64,000 bases of DNA from Gemmatimonadales bacterium (GCA_035502185.1 DATJUT010000050.1:42905-106904), one strand, 5' to 3'; counted from the stretch's first letter, positions 43,886-53,680 are shown. The notes: generated by a model from the letters alone, not told the origin. Translations and numbers: made by a program.

Positions 43886-45016
43886 TTAAATGGTTGCCAC
43901 CAACTCGTCTAGCCGCAACCATCCCTGGGGCGTGAGACGGAGGCGCTCCGTGGCGCCGTTGGCCCGCTCCTCCGCCACGACCGCCCAGCCGGCGGCCGTC
44001 CAGCGGCCGATGGCCTGGCGGAACGCCGCCGCCACGGGCTCCTCCAGCACGATGCCCTCGACGGTGCGGAGCCCGAGGTAGATCCGTTCCAGCCGCCGCT
44101 GCTGGTCGCCGAGAATCTCGCGGCCCGCGACCGGCGCGCGGCCCTGGGCCAGCAGCCGGAGCCAGCGCGCGTACGCCGGCTCGTTCCACCACCGCGACAC
44201 GCCGTCGAAGCTGTGCGCCGACGGCCCTGCGCCGAGGTACGGCGCCAGCGTCCAGTAGGCGCGGTTGTGCACGGCCTCCCGGCCGGCGCGGGCGGCGTTC
44301 GAGACCTCGTAGAAGGCGAAGCCCGCCTCGGCCAGCCGCCGGTGCGCGTGGAGATACTCGTCCGCGTAGCGCTGCTCGGAGCACGGCGCGAGCTCGCCGC
44401 GCTCCTGCCGGCGGAACAGCGCCGTGCCCGGCTCGACCGTCAGCCCGTAGAGCGAGACGTGGTCCGGCTCCAGGCGGATCGCCGCGTCGAGGTCGCGCCT
44501 CCAGTCGCGCCGCAGCTCCTCGGGGAGCGCGAAGATCAGGTCGAGCGAGACGTTCCCGATGCCGCCCCGCCGCGCCGCGCGCACGGCCTCCCCGATCCGC
44601 TCCGCGCGGTGGGTCCGGTGCATCCACGCCAGCACCGCGTCGTCGAACGACTGGGCGCCGAGGGAGAGGCGGTTGACGCCGGCCCGCGTCCAGCCGCGCA
44701 CCGCCTCCGGCGTGACGTCCTCGGGGTTGGCCTCGATGGTGAACTCGGCCGGCGCGCCCTTCAGGCCGAGCAGCGCCGCCAGGCGGGCGACGCCCTCGGC
44801 GCCGAGCGAGGACGGCGTCCCCCCGCCGAGGTAGACCGTGGCGGGGTCCGCGGGCGGGCCGAGGCGCCCCAGCTCCAGCTCGAGCGCCCCCAGGAACGCG
44901 GCGACCGGCGGCTCGCGCCTGACGGCGATGCTGAAGTCGCAGTAGGTGCAGCGCCGCGCGCAGAAGGGAACGTGGACGTAGACGTGCGCCGGCGGAGGCG
45001 GCTCCGACGTCGTCAT
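43886..45016 (-). CDS. hemW: Radical SAM heme chaperone HemW (HemN-like)
   Basis: 376 residues. The [4Fe-4S] motif is CARRCTYCDF (residues ~20-27), with VYLGGGTPSSL, FTIEANPEDVTPEAVRGWTRAGVNRLSLGAQSFDD, YGLTVEPGTALFRR and the C-terminal HemN domain. The lack of the HemN N-terminal extension and the CxxxCxxC followed by DF point to HemW, a heme-binding chaperone, rather than a true coproporphyrinogen oxidase. ATG at 45016, 55 nt after dprA. hemW before hrcA-dnaJ is a common order in bacteria. Confidence 0.92.
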   Translation of the reverse strand: MTTSEPPPPAHVYVHVPFCARRCTYCDFSIAVRREPPVAAFLGALELELGRLGPPADPATVYLGGGTPSSLGAEGVARLAALLGLKGAPAEFTIEANPEDVTPEAVRGWTRAGVNRLSLGAQSFDDAVLAWMHRTHRAERIGEAVRAARRGGIGNVSLDLIFALPEELRRDWRRDLDAAIRLEPDHVSLYGLTVEPGTALFRRQERGELAPCSEQRYADEYLHAHRRLAEAGFAFYEVSNAARAGREAVHNRAYWTLAPYLGAGPSAHSFDGVSRWWNEPAYARWLRLLAQGRAPVAGREILGDQQRRLERIYLGLRTVEGIVLEEPVAAAFRQAIGRWTAAGWAVVAEERANGATERLRLTPQGWLRLDELVATI

Positions 45017-45071
45017 CGTCCGGCGCGCCGCCCGCACCCGGGCGGCGTCACCCCGAGGCCACCGCGCGCGT

Positions 45072-45988
45072 TCACGACGCCAGCACGAAGTGCTTCCCCG
45101 GCAGCTGCACCGCGAGCCCCTTGATCTCCAGCGACGAGAGGGCCGCGAGGAGCCGGCCCGGCGCGAGCGCCGTGCGCGCCGCGATCGCATCCACGTGCAG
45201 CGGCTCCTGGGTGAGCACGTCGAACACCGACGCCTCCGCACCCAGCAGCTCGGCGGAGGTGCCGAGCAGGGCGTCGAGCTGCGCGGCGGCGGCGCGCCGC
45301 TCGCCCTCCTCCACGCCCTCCCAGGTGACGCCGAACTGGTCCAGCAGGCTCTGGGGACCGAGGTACGGCGTGGCGCCCTCGCTGATCAGCTGGTTCGGGT
45401 TCTGGGCCACCTCGTCCTCGATGCGGCCGGGCACGGCGAGGACGGGCTTGCCGCACTTCAGCATCCACTCGGCCGTGTTGCTGGTCCCGCCCTTCACCCG
45501 GCCCTCGACGACCAGCAGGCAGGCGGCGAGGCCGGCGATGATGCGGTTGCGCTGCGGGAACGAGCCCTGGTGCGGCGCGGTGCCCGGCTGCTGCTCGCTC
45601 ACCAGGAGCCCCGCGCCCCGCACATCGGCGTAGAGGTCGCAGTTGCTGCGCGGATAGGGAACGTCCACGCCGCTCCCCAGCACGGCGATGGTCTTGCCGC
45701 CGGCGTCGAGCGCCCCGCGGTGGGCGCGCGTGTCGAGCCCCCGCGCCATGCCGCTCACCACCACCAGGCCGGCGCGCGCGGCCGCCTGCGCCGCCTGGTA
45801 CGCCACCCGGGCGCCGTAGGTCGTGGGCGTGCGGCTCCCGACGATCGCCACCAGCGGCCGCGCGAGCAGCGAGAGGTCCCCGAGCGCGTACAGCGCGTCG
45901 GGCGGCTCCCGCAGCACCAGCAGCGACTTGGGGAAGAGCGGATCGTCCCGGGTGAGCCGGAGGATCGCGGAGCCGGCCACCGCGGCCG

Positions 45989-45992
<4 letters not shown>
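45072..45992 (-). CDS. dprA: DNA processing protein DprA
   Basis: 306 residues. Rossmann-like core: ALYALGDLSLLARPLVAIVGSRTPTTYGARVA, VVVSGMARGLDTRAHRGALDAGGKTIAVLGSGVDVPYPRSN, SFPQRNRIIAGLAACLLVVEGRVKGGTSNTAEWML, and AVPGRIEDEVAQNPNQLISEGA. A C-terminal winged helix follows (VFDVLTQEPLHVDAIAARTAL). It loads RecA on incoming ssDNA during transformation. The N-terminal SAM domain of longer homologues is absent. GTG at 45992 overlaps the obg stop (GTGA). Confidence 0.95.
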
Positions 45993-46993
<1,001 letters not shown>

Positions 46994-46996
46994 GGC

Positions 46997-47629
46997 TCAG
47001 TCGTGCCGCCGCGTGTCCCGCAGCTCCCGCCACAGGTCCCGGGCCAAGGCGAGGACCTCCGGGAAGACGCCCGCCTCGCCCGCCAGCTCGAGCACCTCGT
47101 CCACCTCGGCCGCGGCGGCGCCCGCGTTGAGCGCGCCCCGCAAGTGCGAAACCAGCTGGCGCGGGACCTGTTGCGGGATCAGCATCGCGATCGAGCACAG
47201 CTCCCGGCGCCTCAGGTCCAGGCCGGGCCGGCCGAGCGTCTTGCCGTAGCCGTCCACGATCATCCACTGCTCGAGCGCCGGATGCAGGGCGCGCACGTTC
47301 ACCCGCAGCTGATCGTAGTGCTTGCCGTACACCGCGCGACAGGTCGCCTCGCCGCGCTCCCGCCACTCGCGCCACCGCTCGTAGTCCGCCGGCTCCGCCC
47401 CCGCGGCGGCCGCAGGCACCAGCCGCCGGAACACGGCCAGCGCCACCAGCGCGCGCGGATAGCCGACGTAGAGCAGGCTGGAGATCAGCAGCTCGTCGAG
47501 CCACAGCGGCGGAGTGCCGGCGCGGCCGGCCTCCTCCAGCCACTCGCCGAGCCGCGCCTCGGAGGCGTGCGCCAGGCCGAGAGCGACCCGCACCAGGGCG
47601 CGCGTCGCGGGATCGAGCACGGCCGTCAC
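46997..47629 (-). CDS. Carboxymuconolactone decarboxylase/AhpD-like protein
   Basis: 210 residues from GTG 47629; in-frame readings further upstream look non-coding. All-helical, with the CMD-family region YDQLRVNVRALHPALEQWMIVDGYGKTLGRPGLDLRRRELCSIAMLIPQQVPRQLVSHLRGALNAGA at residues ~105-175. The CxxC-His redox motif of true AhpD is missing; only one Cys lies in the RRRELCSIAML helix. The role is unknown. The gene sits 3 nt upstream of obg and 79 nt after asparaginase. Confidence 0.78.
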   Translation of the reverse strand: MTAVLDPATRALVRVALGLAHASEARLGEWLEEAGRAGTPPLWLDELLISSLLYVGYPRALVALAVFRRLVPAAAAGAEPADYERWREWRERGEATCRAVYGKHYDQLRVNVRALHPALEQWMIVDGYGKTLGRPGLDLRRRELCSIAMLIPQQVPRQLVSHLRGALNAGAAAAEVDEVLELAGEAGVFPEVLALARDLWRELRDTRRHD

Positions 47630-47708
47630 GCTAGCTGGCCCGCCGCCGGGTCCGCGACCGTTTCGTTGCGGCACGGCACGAATGCCGGCCGGTGGGGCCG
47701 GATCTCCA

Positions 47709-48773
47709 TCACTGCCCTCCCCGCTCGAGTGAGACGTGCGCCGCGAGGTGACCGACCTCCTCCCCCAACGTGTTCCTGTGCACCGGGGCGCGGAAGGACT
47801 CGGGGACGCGGACGACGCCCGGCGCGAGGGCATCGAGGATCGCGAGCAGCGCGAGGCGCGCGCTCTCGTCGTCGCCGTCCTCGACCTTCAGCGCCATGCC
47901 GAGCCTGGCCTCGGGGATCAACGCGCAGTACACGCCGCTCGCGCCGATCTTGGCGACGACGCGGCCGCCGGAGCCGGCCGCGACCTCGGTGCACAGGCGG
48001 CCGGTGCCGGCGACGAGGAAGGGGTCGGCGGTGATGGCGCGCACGACGCGGTCGGCGGCCTGAGAACGGGTGGGAGGCTGTGGGTGGTGGGTTGTGGGTG
48101 AGGCCGCGCCATCACCTACCACCCACGACCCACCAACCGTCGGCTCGGCGCGTGATCCGAGCCTGGCATACGCCAGCGCCATGTTCCGGAGCGGCAGCGC
48201 GAACGACACCACGCCGCACCCGTCCGTGCCCTGTCCCAGGCGCGGCTCCGGGACCCCGGTCCACAGAACCACCTCCTGGAGCACGCGCTGCTGCACGGCG
48301 TGCTCGGGCCGGCGATAGTTCTCCGTGGGCCAGCGGTGGAACCGCGCCAACGCGAGCATCCCGGCGTGCTTGCCCGAGCAGTTGCTGTGGATCCGTCGCG
48401 GCTTCTCGCCCCGCTCCGCCATCGCGCGGGCGACCGCCGGCGACAGCGACGGGTGGGGCCCGCAGGCCAGGTCGTCCTCCGCGCACCCCGCCTTGCGCAG
48501 CAGGCCTTCGACCACCTCGACGTGTCGTGGCTCGCCGTTGTGCGACGCGCACGCGACGGCGACCTCCGCGTCGCCCACGCCGAGCGCATCCGCGGCGCCG
48601 TCGGTCAGGAGCGGCAGCACCTGGACGAGCTTGGCGCACGAGCGCCAGTAGGTCACCAGGCCGGGGTCGCCGGTCCGCGCCACCAGCCGTCCGTCCGCGT
48701 CGACGACGGCCGCGGAGACGACGTGGCGGGACTCGACGGTCCGGCCCCGGACCGTGTCGATGGTGGAGGTCAT
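47709..48773 (-). CDS. L-asparaginase II family protein with an in-frame repeat insertion
   Basis: 354 residues. Family motifs are intact: ESRHVVSAAVVDADGRLVARTGD, AVACASHNGEPRHVEVVEGLLRKAG, RIHSNCSGKHAGMLALARF, RLGQGTDGCGVVSFALPLRNMALAYARL and the C-terminal KIGASGVYCALIPEARLGMALKVEDGD. Between residues about 208 and 238 an extra segment (SWVVGDGAASPTTHHPQP inside it) is encoded by the palindromic GGTGGGT repeat and has no counterpart in the family that I know; the flanking LARLGS and AADRVVRAI would join directly without it. The reading frame is kept. The ATG follows TAGCTT by 9 nt without a Shine-Dalgarno. Hydrolyses L-asparagine, presumably in the cytosol. Confidence 0.88.
   Translation of the reverse strand: MTSTIDTVRGRTVESRHVVSAAVVDADGRLVARTGDPGLVTYWRSCAKLVQVLPLLTDGAADALGVGDAEVAVACASHNGEPRHVEVVEGLLRKAGCAEDDLACGPHPSLSPAVARAMAERGEKPRRIHSNCSGKHAGMLALARFHRWPTENYRRPEHAVQQRVLQEVVLWTGVPEPRLGQGTDGCGVVSFALPLRNMALAYARLGSRAEPTVGGSWVVGDGAASPTTHHPQPPTRSQAADRVVRAITADPFLVAGTGRLCTEVAAGSGGRVVAKIGASGVYCALIPEARLGMALKVEDGDDESARLALLAILDALAPGVVRVPESFRAPVHRNTLGEEVGHLAAHVSLERGGQ
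48064..48140. repeat. GGTGGGT/ACCCACC palindromic repeat inside the asparaginase gene
   Basis: Arms GGTGGGTTGTGGGTG (48086-48100) and CACCCACGACCCACC (48120-48134) pair over 15 positions with one G.T wobble around a 19-nt loop; further GGTGGGAGG and CCACCAACC words flank them. Its length keeps the asparaginase frame open. Confidence 0.85.
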
Positions 48774-48785
48774 CCGGCGCGAAAG

Positions 48786-49694
48786 CTAACGGGGGGACGT
48801 GCGCTCCGCCCCGGCGCCGCCCGCGCGGCCGAGCGCCAGGGCGATCCCGGCGAGGGCGAGCGCGCCGCCCGCCAGCGCGCTCGTCCCGGGCGGCTCGGCG
48901 ATGGCGGGCAGCAGCCAGGCGATCAGCGTGGCACCGACCGGTTCCCCGAGCGCCGCGACGTTGACCGTGTAGGCCGGCAGGTAGCGCAGCGCGTAGTTGA
49001 GGCCGCCGTGTCCCACCAGCATCGGGCCCACGGCGAGGGCCGCGAAGATCGCCCAGTCGGTGGCCGGATAGGCGACGAACGCCTCGGCCCGGAGTCCCGC
49101 CCACGCCAGCAGCACCACCGCCGCGACGGCGTACACCGGCGCGATGTACGCCACGAGACCGAGGTGGGCGCGGAGCCGCCGGCCGATGACGAAGTACGCC
49201 CCGCCGCACACGGCGCCGACGAGGGCCAGCAGGTCGCCCAGCAGCGCGCCGTGCCCGGCGGCTCGGTAGTCGCCGAGCGCGATGACCACGGCGCCCAGGA
49301 CGGCCAGCACGATGCCCGCCGCCTGGCGCCGGCCCGGCCGCTCGTGCAGGAAGACGCGCGAGAACCCCCACGCGAAGACCGGCGACAGGGACACGAGGAC
49401 CGCGGAGGCGGCGACGCTCGTGAGCCGCAGCGACGTGATCCACGACGCGAAGTGCAGCGCCAGCAGGCCGCCGGCGAGGAGGGCGAGGCGACGCCCGGGG
49501 CGGCCGAGCCGCGACCACTCCATCCGTCCGCGAGAGGCCGCGAACGCCGGCGCGAGGAGCAGCGAGGCGAAGGAGAGGCGCCAGGCCGCGATCGCCAGCG
49601 GCGGGGCGCCGGACAGCCGGATGAGCGGCGCGGCCCAGGACATGGCCACGACCGCGACGAGCATGACGAGCAGGGGCGAGGGACGGGATCGCAC
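48786..49694 (-). CDS. EamA/DMT-family transporter
   Basis: 302 residues from GTG 49694; ATG 49664 is an alternative. About ten hydrophobic helices arranged as two EamA repeats: MLVAVVAMSWAAPLIRLSGAPPLAIAAWRLSFASLLLAPA and LVAYIAPVYAVAAVVLLAWAG open the halves, with GHGGLNYALRYLPAYTVNVAALGEPVGATLIAWLL in the second. Exports metabolites or amino acids through the inner membrane; substrate unknown. In-frame codons upstream of the GTG run through the TTGGGG repeat and would give a proline-rich leader, so they are judged non-coding. Confidence 0.9.
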   Translation of the reverse strand: MRSRPSPLLVMLVAVVAMSWAAPLIRLSGAPPLAIAAWRLSFASLLLAPAFAASRGRMEWSRLGRPGRRLALLAGGLLALHFASWITSLRLTSVAASAVLVSLSPVFAWGFSRVFLHERPGRRQAAGIVLAVLGAVVIALGDYRAAGHGALLGDLLALVGAVCGGAYFVIGRRLRAHLGLVAYIAPVYAVAAVVLLAWAGLRAEAFVAYPATDWAIFAALAVGPMLVGHGGLNYALRYLPAYTVNVAALGEPVGATLIAWLLPAIAEPPGTSALAGGALALAGIALALGRAGGAGAERTSPR

Positions 49695-49716
49695 GGAGGG
49701 GAATAAACACGGTGTT

Positions 49717-49767
49717 GGGGATTGGGGGTTAGGGGTTGGGGACCCGAAACCCCAAACCCCAATCCCC
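49717..49767. repeat. Telomere-like TTGGGG inverted repeat with G-quadruplex motif
   Basis: The left arm 49717-49741 has four G-runs (4, 5, 4 and 4) spaced by ATT, TTA and TT, a canonical quadruplex motif on the plus strand. The right arm 49743-49767 is its near-complement (CCCGAAACCCC, AAACCCC, AATCCCC). It lies between the divergent EamA and Wzi-like genes, just upstream of the latter's promoter. Confidence 0.88.
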
Positions 49768-49791
49768 TGACGCGTGCGCCGGTCCCGCACC

Positions 49792-49797
49792 TATATT
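49792..49797 (+). promoter_or_regulatory. -10 box for a leaderless Wzi-like mRNA
   Basis: TATATT (5 of 6 to consensus) ends 7 nt before the ATG at 49805 and no Shine-Dalgarno is present, so transcription would start at or within a base or two of the start codon. A weak CTGACG -35 lies 19 nt upstream. Confidence 0.5.
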
Positions 49798-49804
49798 CGC
49801 CGCC

Positions 49805-51538
49805 ATGCGGCACCATTTTCTCGCCTGCCTCATCGCCCTCGGCGCCGCCGCTCCGCTCACGGCGCAGAACGACACGCTCCGTCCGGCGGCACCGGCCGAC
49901 ACCGCGGCCGCGGGGCACCCCCGGGGCCTCATCAGCAAGGCGCCGCCGGGCGCCACGGCGACGGCCGACACCGCGGCCATGGGCCCGTCGCGGACCCTGG
50001 TCAGCAAGGCGCCACCGGCGGCGGCCGAGCCCGCGGGCGGCATCGAGAGCAGCCTGTACCTCCCGCTCGGCTCCTGGGTGACGCCCTACGTGGAGCACCT
50101 CATCCGGGCCGGCGTGCTCCTGGGTCTCGACCCCCTGACCCGTCCGCTGAAGCGCGCCGACGTCGCGCGCGCCGTCGCGCGGGTGGATACGGCCGGCCTC
50201 CCGGCGTCGGTGCGCAGCCAGCTGCGGCTCCTGGCGGGCGAGCTGGAGGAACGGCAGGACGCCGTGCGCTGGAAGCTGGACGGCGGCGTCGGCGTGCTGG
50301 GCGCGTCGGACGCGAGTCGCGAGGCCTGGCGGCCGGCCGGCGACACGGCCCGGGCGTTCGCCCAGGCCGATCTCGCGCTGTCGGTCGAGCTGCCGCACTT
50401 CGCGTTCGTCACCCACCCCCGCGTGGACAACCGGCTCAAGTACGACCCGGAGTACATCGGCAAGAAGGACCGGATCGTCGCCGGCCGGAACGACGAGGCG
50501 TACGTCATCGCATCGTGGAAGTACTTCGAGGCGTTCTTCGGCCTGGTGGACCGCAACTGGGGCTCGCCCGATGCCGAGGGCCTGATCCTCTCCACGGCGC
50601 CCTACGCCTACGATCACCTGTTCCTGCGCCTCGGGCCGCGGCGGCTGCGGCTCGAGATGGTCGCCACCGAGCTGAACGACCTGCCCGAGTGGGCCGACTC
50701 GGTGGGCCAGTCGCAGACCTCGACGCTCGACCGCCGCTTCCTGTCGGTCCACCGGCTGGTGGTGGAGCCGACGGACCGGTTCGCCTTCTCCCTCTCCGAG
50801 GCGATGCTGTACGCCAACGAGGGCGGGATCAACCGCAGCTGGGAGCCGTGGTACCTCAACCCGCTCAACCTGTGGCTGCTGGCGCAGTACCAGGGCAAGA
50901 CCACCGGCAACTCGCTGCTGGCGGGCGACGTCACCTGGCAGGTGCGGCCGGGCCTGCGCCTGTTCGGGCAGCTGTACCTCGACGACATCCAGGTGGACCG
51001 CCGCCAGACCTCGGACCGTGAGCCGCCGGGCTACGGCTTCACGCTGAACGCGTCGGGCGGCGCCCTGCGCGGCGCCGTGAGCTGGACCGCGTTCTACACC
51101 CGGGTCACGAACCTCGCCTACCGCACGCCGGCCAACCAGGAGCAGTACACCAGCGACTCCGTCGGCCTGGCGCGCAGCCACGACGACTACGACCAGCTCA
51201 CGGCGCGCGTGACCACCGCCCCGGCCCCGCGCGCGCTCCTGGCGGGCGAGGTCACGCTCATCCGCCAGGGCCAGGGGGCGATCGGGACCCACTACCCGGC
51301 GGTGTCCCAGTACGCCGACTCGCTGTGGTTCCTCACCGGCGTGGTGGAGCGCACGCTGCGCCTGGCGGCGCAGGCCAGCTGGACGCCCGTGCCCGGCGTC
51401 GACCTCAGCGCCGACGTGGGCCGGCACTTCGTCCGGAACGCGAACCACGTGGCGGGCGCCCGCGGCGACCGGTGGGTGTGGCGCGTCCGGGCCGAGATCC
51501 GCCGCCGCTACACGGGCCGAGTCCACCCGGGCGACTGA
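49805..51538 (+). CDS. Wzi-like capsule assembly outer-membrane protein
   Basis: 577 residues. Signal peptide MRHHFLACLIALGAAAPLTA|Q, then a Pro/Ala-rich linker with an internal duplication (LISKAPP and LVSKAPP, each preceded by ADTAA), a helical plug (YVEHLIRAGVLLGLDPLTRPLKRADVARA) and a long barrel. The middle resembles Wzi: NWGSPDAEGLILST, FLRLGPRRLRLEMVATELND, RFLSVHRLVVEPTDRFAFSLSEAMLY and EPWYLNPLNLWLLAQYQ. Wzi anchors group 1 capsule to the surface in E. coli. The position at the head of a glycan cluster supports the reading; the family match is by eye only. Confidence 0.7.
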   Translation: MRHHFLACLIALGAAAPLTAQNDTLRPAAPADTAAAGHPRGLISKAPPGATATADTAAMGPSRTLVSKAPPAAAEPAGGIESSLYLPLGSWVTPYVEHLIRAGVLLGLDPLTRPLKRADVARAVARVDTAGLPASVRSQLRLLAGELEERQDAVRWKLDGGVGVLGASDASREAWRPAGDTARAFAQADLALSVELPHFAFVTHPRVDNRLKYDPEYIGKKDRIVAGRNDEAYVIASWKYFEAFFGLVDRNWGSPDAEGLILSTAPYAYDHLFLRLGPRRLRLEMVATELNDLPEWADSVGQSQTSTLDRRFLSVHRLVVEPTDRFAFSLSEAMLYANEGGINRSWEPWYLNPLNLWLLAQYQGKTTGNSLLAGDVTWQVRPGLRLFGQLYLDDIQVDRRQTSDREPPGYGFTLNASGGALRGAVSWTAFYTRVTNLAYRTPANQEQYTSDSVGLARSHDDYDQLTARVTTAPAPRALLAGEVTLIRQGQGAIGTHYPAVSQYADSLWFLTGVVERTLRLAAQASWTPVPGVDLSADVGRHFVRNANHVAGARGDRWVWRVRAEIRRRYTGRVHPGD

Positions 51539-51542
51539 GCGC

Positions 51543-52667
51543 TTGGACGCGGACGCCGTCGTCGTCGGCGCGGGCGTGGTCGGGCTCGCCTGCGCTCGCG
51601 AGCTGGCGGCGCGGGGCCGCGAGGTGGTCCTGATCGAGCGCCACGAGCGCTTCGGCGTCGAGACCAGCAGCCGCAACAGCGAAGTCATCCACGCGGGCCT
51701 GTACTACCCGGCCGGCAGCCTGAAGGCGCGGCTGTGCGGGGCGGGCAGCCGCCGCCTGTACGCGTGGTGCGCCGAGCGCGGCGTGCCGCACGCGCGGCTC
51801 GGCAAGCTGATCGTCGCCACGACGGCCGACGAGGAGCCGCGGCTCGAGGAGATCCTCCGCCAGGCCGGGGCCAACGGCGTCACGTCGCTGGTGCCGCTGT
51901 CGGCCGCCGGGGTGCGCGCCCTGGAGCCGAACGTCCGTGCGACGCGGGGCCTGTGGTCGCCGGACACCGGCATCGTGGACTCGCACCGGCTGATGGCGAG
52001 CCTGCTGGCCGACGCGGAGGCGCACGGCTGCGCCGCGGCGTGGCGCCACGAGGTGATCGGCGCCGAGCCGGCGCGCGGGGGCGGCTTCCGCGTCGCGGCG
52101 CGGAGCGGCGGCGAGACCACCACGCTCGAGGCGCGGACGGTGGTGAACGCGGCGGGCCTCGACGCCGACACGGTCGCCGCGCTCCCGGGGCTCGACCCGA
52201 TCGCCGCGGGCTACCGGCTGCACTTCGCGCGCGGGCACTACTTCCGGGTGCACCCGCGCCGGGCGCACCTGGTGCGCCACCTCGTCTACCCGACCCCGCG
52301 CCTCTCGCACCTCGGCATCCACGTCACGCTCGACCTGGCGGGCGGCGTGCGCCTGGGACCCGACGCGGAGTACCTCGCCGAGCGCGTCCAGGACTACGGC
52401 GTCTCGCCGGGGCTCCGCGACACGTTCTTCGCCGCCGCCTCGCGCTACCTCGAGGGCCTCGAGCCGGAGGACCTCTCGCCCGACCTGGCCGGGATCCGGC
52501 CCAAGCTCCAGGGCCCGGGCGAGCCGTTCCGGGACTTCGTGATCGCCGAGGAGTCGGGGCGCGGCCTCGCGGGCTGGATCAACCTTGTGGGCATCGAGTC
52601 GCCGGGGCTAACCTGTTGCCTCGCCATCGCCACGGCCGTGGCGGACCTGCTGGAGGAGAACGCGTGA
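51543..52667 (+). CDS. FAD-dependent oxidoreductase (LhgO/DAO family)
   Basis: 374 residues; TTG start 4 nt after the preceding stop. The dinucleotide motif AVVVGAGVVGLACARELAARGREVVLIER is at residues 5-33, followed by ETSSRNSEVIHAGLYYPAGSLKARLC, typical of the L-2-hydroxyglutarate oxidase branch, and the C-terminal FVIAEESGRGLAGWINLVGIESPGLTCCLAIA. It oxidises a 2-hydroxy acid or amine with FAD; the substrate is unknown. Its stop overlaps the start of the heptose kinase gene (GTGA), an unexpected partnership. Confidence 0.9.
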   Translation: MDADAVVVGAGVVGLACARELAARGREVVLIERHERFGVETSSRNSEVIHAGLYYPAGSLKARLCGAGSRRLYAWCAERGVPHARLGKLIVATTADEEPRLEEILRQAGANGVTSLVPLSAAGVRALEPNVRATRGLWSPDTGIVDSHRLMASLLADAEAHGCAAAWRHEVIGAEPARGGGFRVAARSGGETTTLEARTVVNAAGLDADTVAALPGLDPIAAGYRLHFARGHYFRVHPRRAHLVRHLVYPTPRLSHLGIHVTLDLAGGVRLGPDAEYLAERVQDYGVSPGLRDTFFAAASRYLEGLEPEDLSPDLAGIRPKLQGPGEPFRDFVIAEESGRGLAGWINLVGIESPGLTCCLAIATAVADLLEENA

Positions 52668-53680
52668 TCACCCGCGACCGGCTGAACGCACTGCTCGAGG
52701 GCATGCCGCACCGCCGCATCGTCGTCGTGGGCGACGCGATGCTCGACATCTACCTGATCGGCGACGTCGAGCGCATCTCGCCCGAGGCGCCGGTACCGGT
52801 GGTGCGCGTGGCGGAGCGCCGCTACGCGCTGGGCGGCGCGGCGAACGTCGCGGCCAACGTCGCCGCCATCGGCGCGGAGGTCACGCTGGTGGCCACCGTG
52901 GGCGACGACCGGCGCGGCGAGCAGCTCCGCACCGAGATGGTGGCGGCCGGGATCCGCGACGACGGCATCGTCACCACGCCGGAGCGCCCCACCACGTCCA
53001 AGACGCGCGTGGTCGCGCGCGGGCAGCAGATGCTGCGGTTCGACGAGGAAGAGGACGCGCTGCTCGAGGGCGAGACCCTGGAGGCGCTGCGCAAGCGACT
53101 GGCCAAGACGATGCGCGACGTGGACGCGGTGCTGCTCGAGGACTACAACAAGGGCGCGCTCGCGCCGCCGGTCATCGAGACCACGCTGCGGGTGGCGCGC
53201 GAGCGGGGCATCCCGTCGGTCGTGGACCCGAAGTTCAAGCAGTTCTTCGCCTACAAGGGCGCCACCGTCTTCAAGCCGAACCGGCGCGAGCTGGAGGCCG
53301 CCATCGGCGCCGTGCTGGACATCGAGCACGCCGACACGCTGCCCGCCGTCATGGAGCGCCTGGAGGTGGAGAACCTGCTCCTCACGCTCGGCGCGCACGG
53401 GATGGCGCTCCTGACCCGGAGCGGCGGCGTGGAGCGGCTGAGCTCCCACGCCCGCGAGGTGTACGACGTCTCGGGGGCCGGCGACACGGTGACCGCGTGG
53501 GTCGGCACCGCGCTCGCGGCCGGGGCGACGGTCTTGGAGGCGGCCGAGCTGGCCAACTACGCGGCCGGCATCGAGGTGGCCAAGGCGGGCGTCGCGGTGG
53601 TCTCGCGCGACGAGGTCCGGGCCCTGTTCGAGCGCCAGTTCGACGAGGTCGGGATGTTCCGGCGGGGAGGCGTGCTCTAG
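52664..53680 (+). CDS. hldA: D-glycero-beta-D-manno-heptose-7-phosphate kinase (RfaE1/HldA-type)
   Basis: 338 residues, equal to the kinase half of E. coli HldE with no cytidylyl/adenylyl-transferase domain. PfkB/ribokinase fold: VVVGDAMLDIYLIGDVERISPEAPVPVV, RRYALGGAANVAANVAAIGAEVTLV, VDPKFKQFFAYKGATVFKPNRRELEAA and the catalytic EVYDVSGAGDTVTAWVGTAL. Phosphorylates heptose 7-phosphate at C1 for ADP-heptose, the LPS inner-core sugar. The adenylyltransferase must be elsewhere. Its TAG stop shares CTAG with the convergent glycosyltransferase stop. Confidence 0.92.
   Translation: MITRDRLNALLEGMPHRRIVVVGDAMLDIYLIGDVERISPEAPVPVVRVAERRYALGGAANVAANVAAIGAEVTLVATVGDDRRGEQLRTEMVAAGIRDDGIVTTPERPTTSKTRVVARGQQMLRFDEEEDALLEGETLEALRKRLAKTMRDVDAVLLEDYNKGALAPPVIETTLRVARERGIPSVVDPKFKQFFAYKGATVFKPNRRELEAAIGAVLDIEHADTLPAVMERLEVENLLLTLGAHGMALLTRSGGVERLSSHAREVYDVSGAGDTVTAWVGTALAAGATVLEAAELANYAAGIEVAKAGVAVVSRDEVRALFERQFDEVGMFRRGGVL

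Noticed and set aside
43855-43920. CIRCE operator for HrcA
   Set aside because: No TTAGCACTC-N9-GAGTGCTAA-like pair found upstream of hrcA or dnaJ.
45026-45047. 8-bp hairpin CGCCGCCC/GGGCGGCG between dprA and hemW
   Set aside because: No T-run and it would separate co-directional genes; not convincing as terminator.
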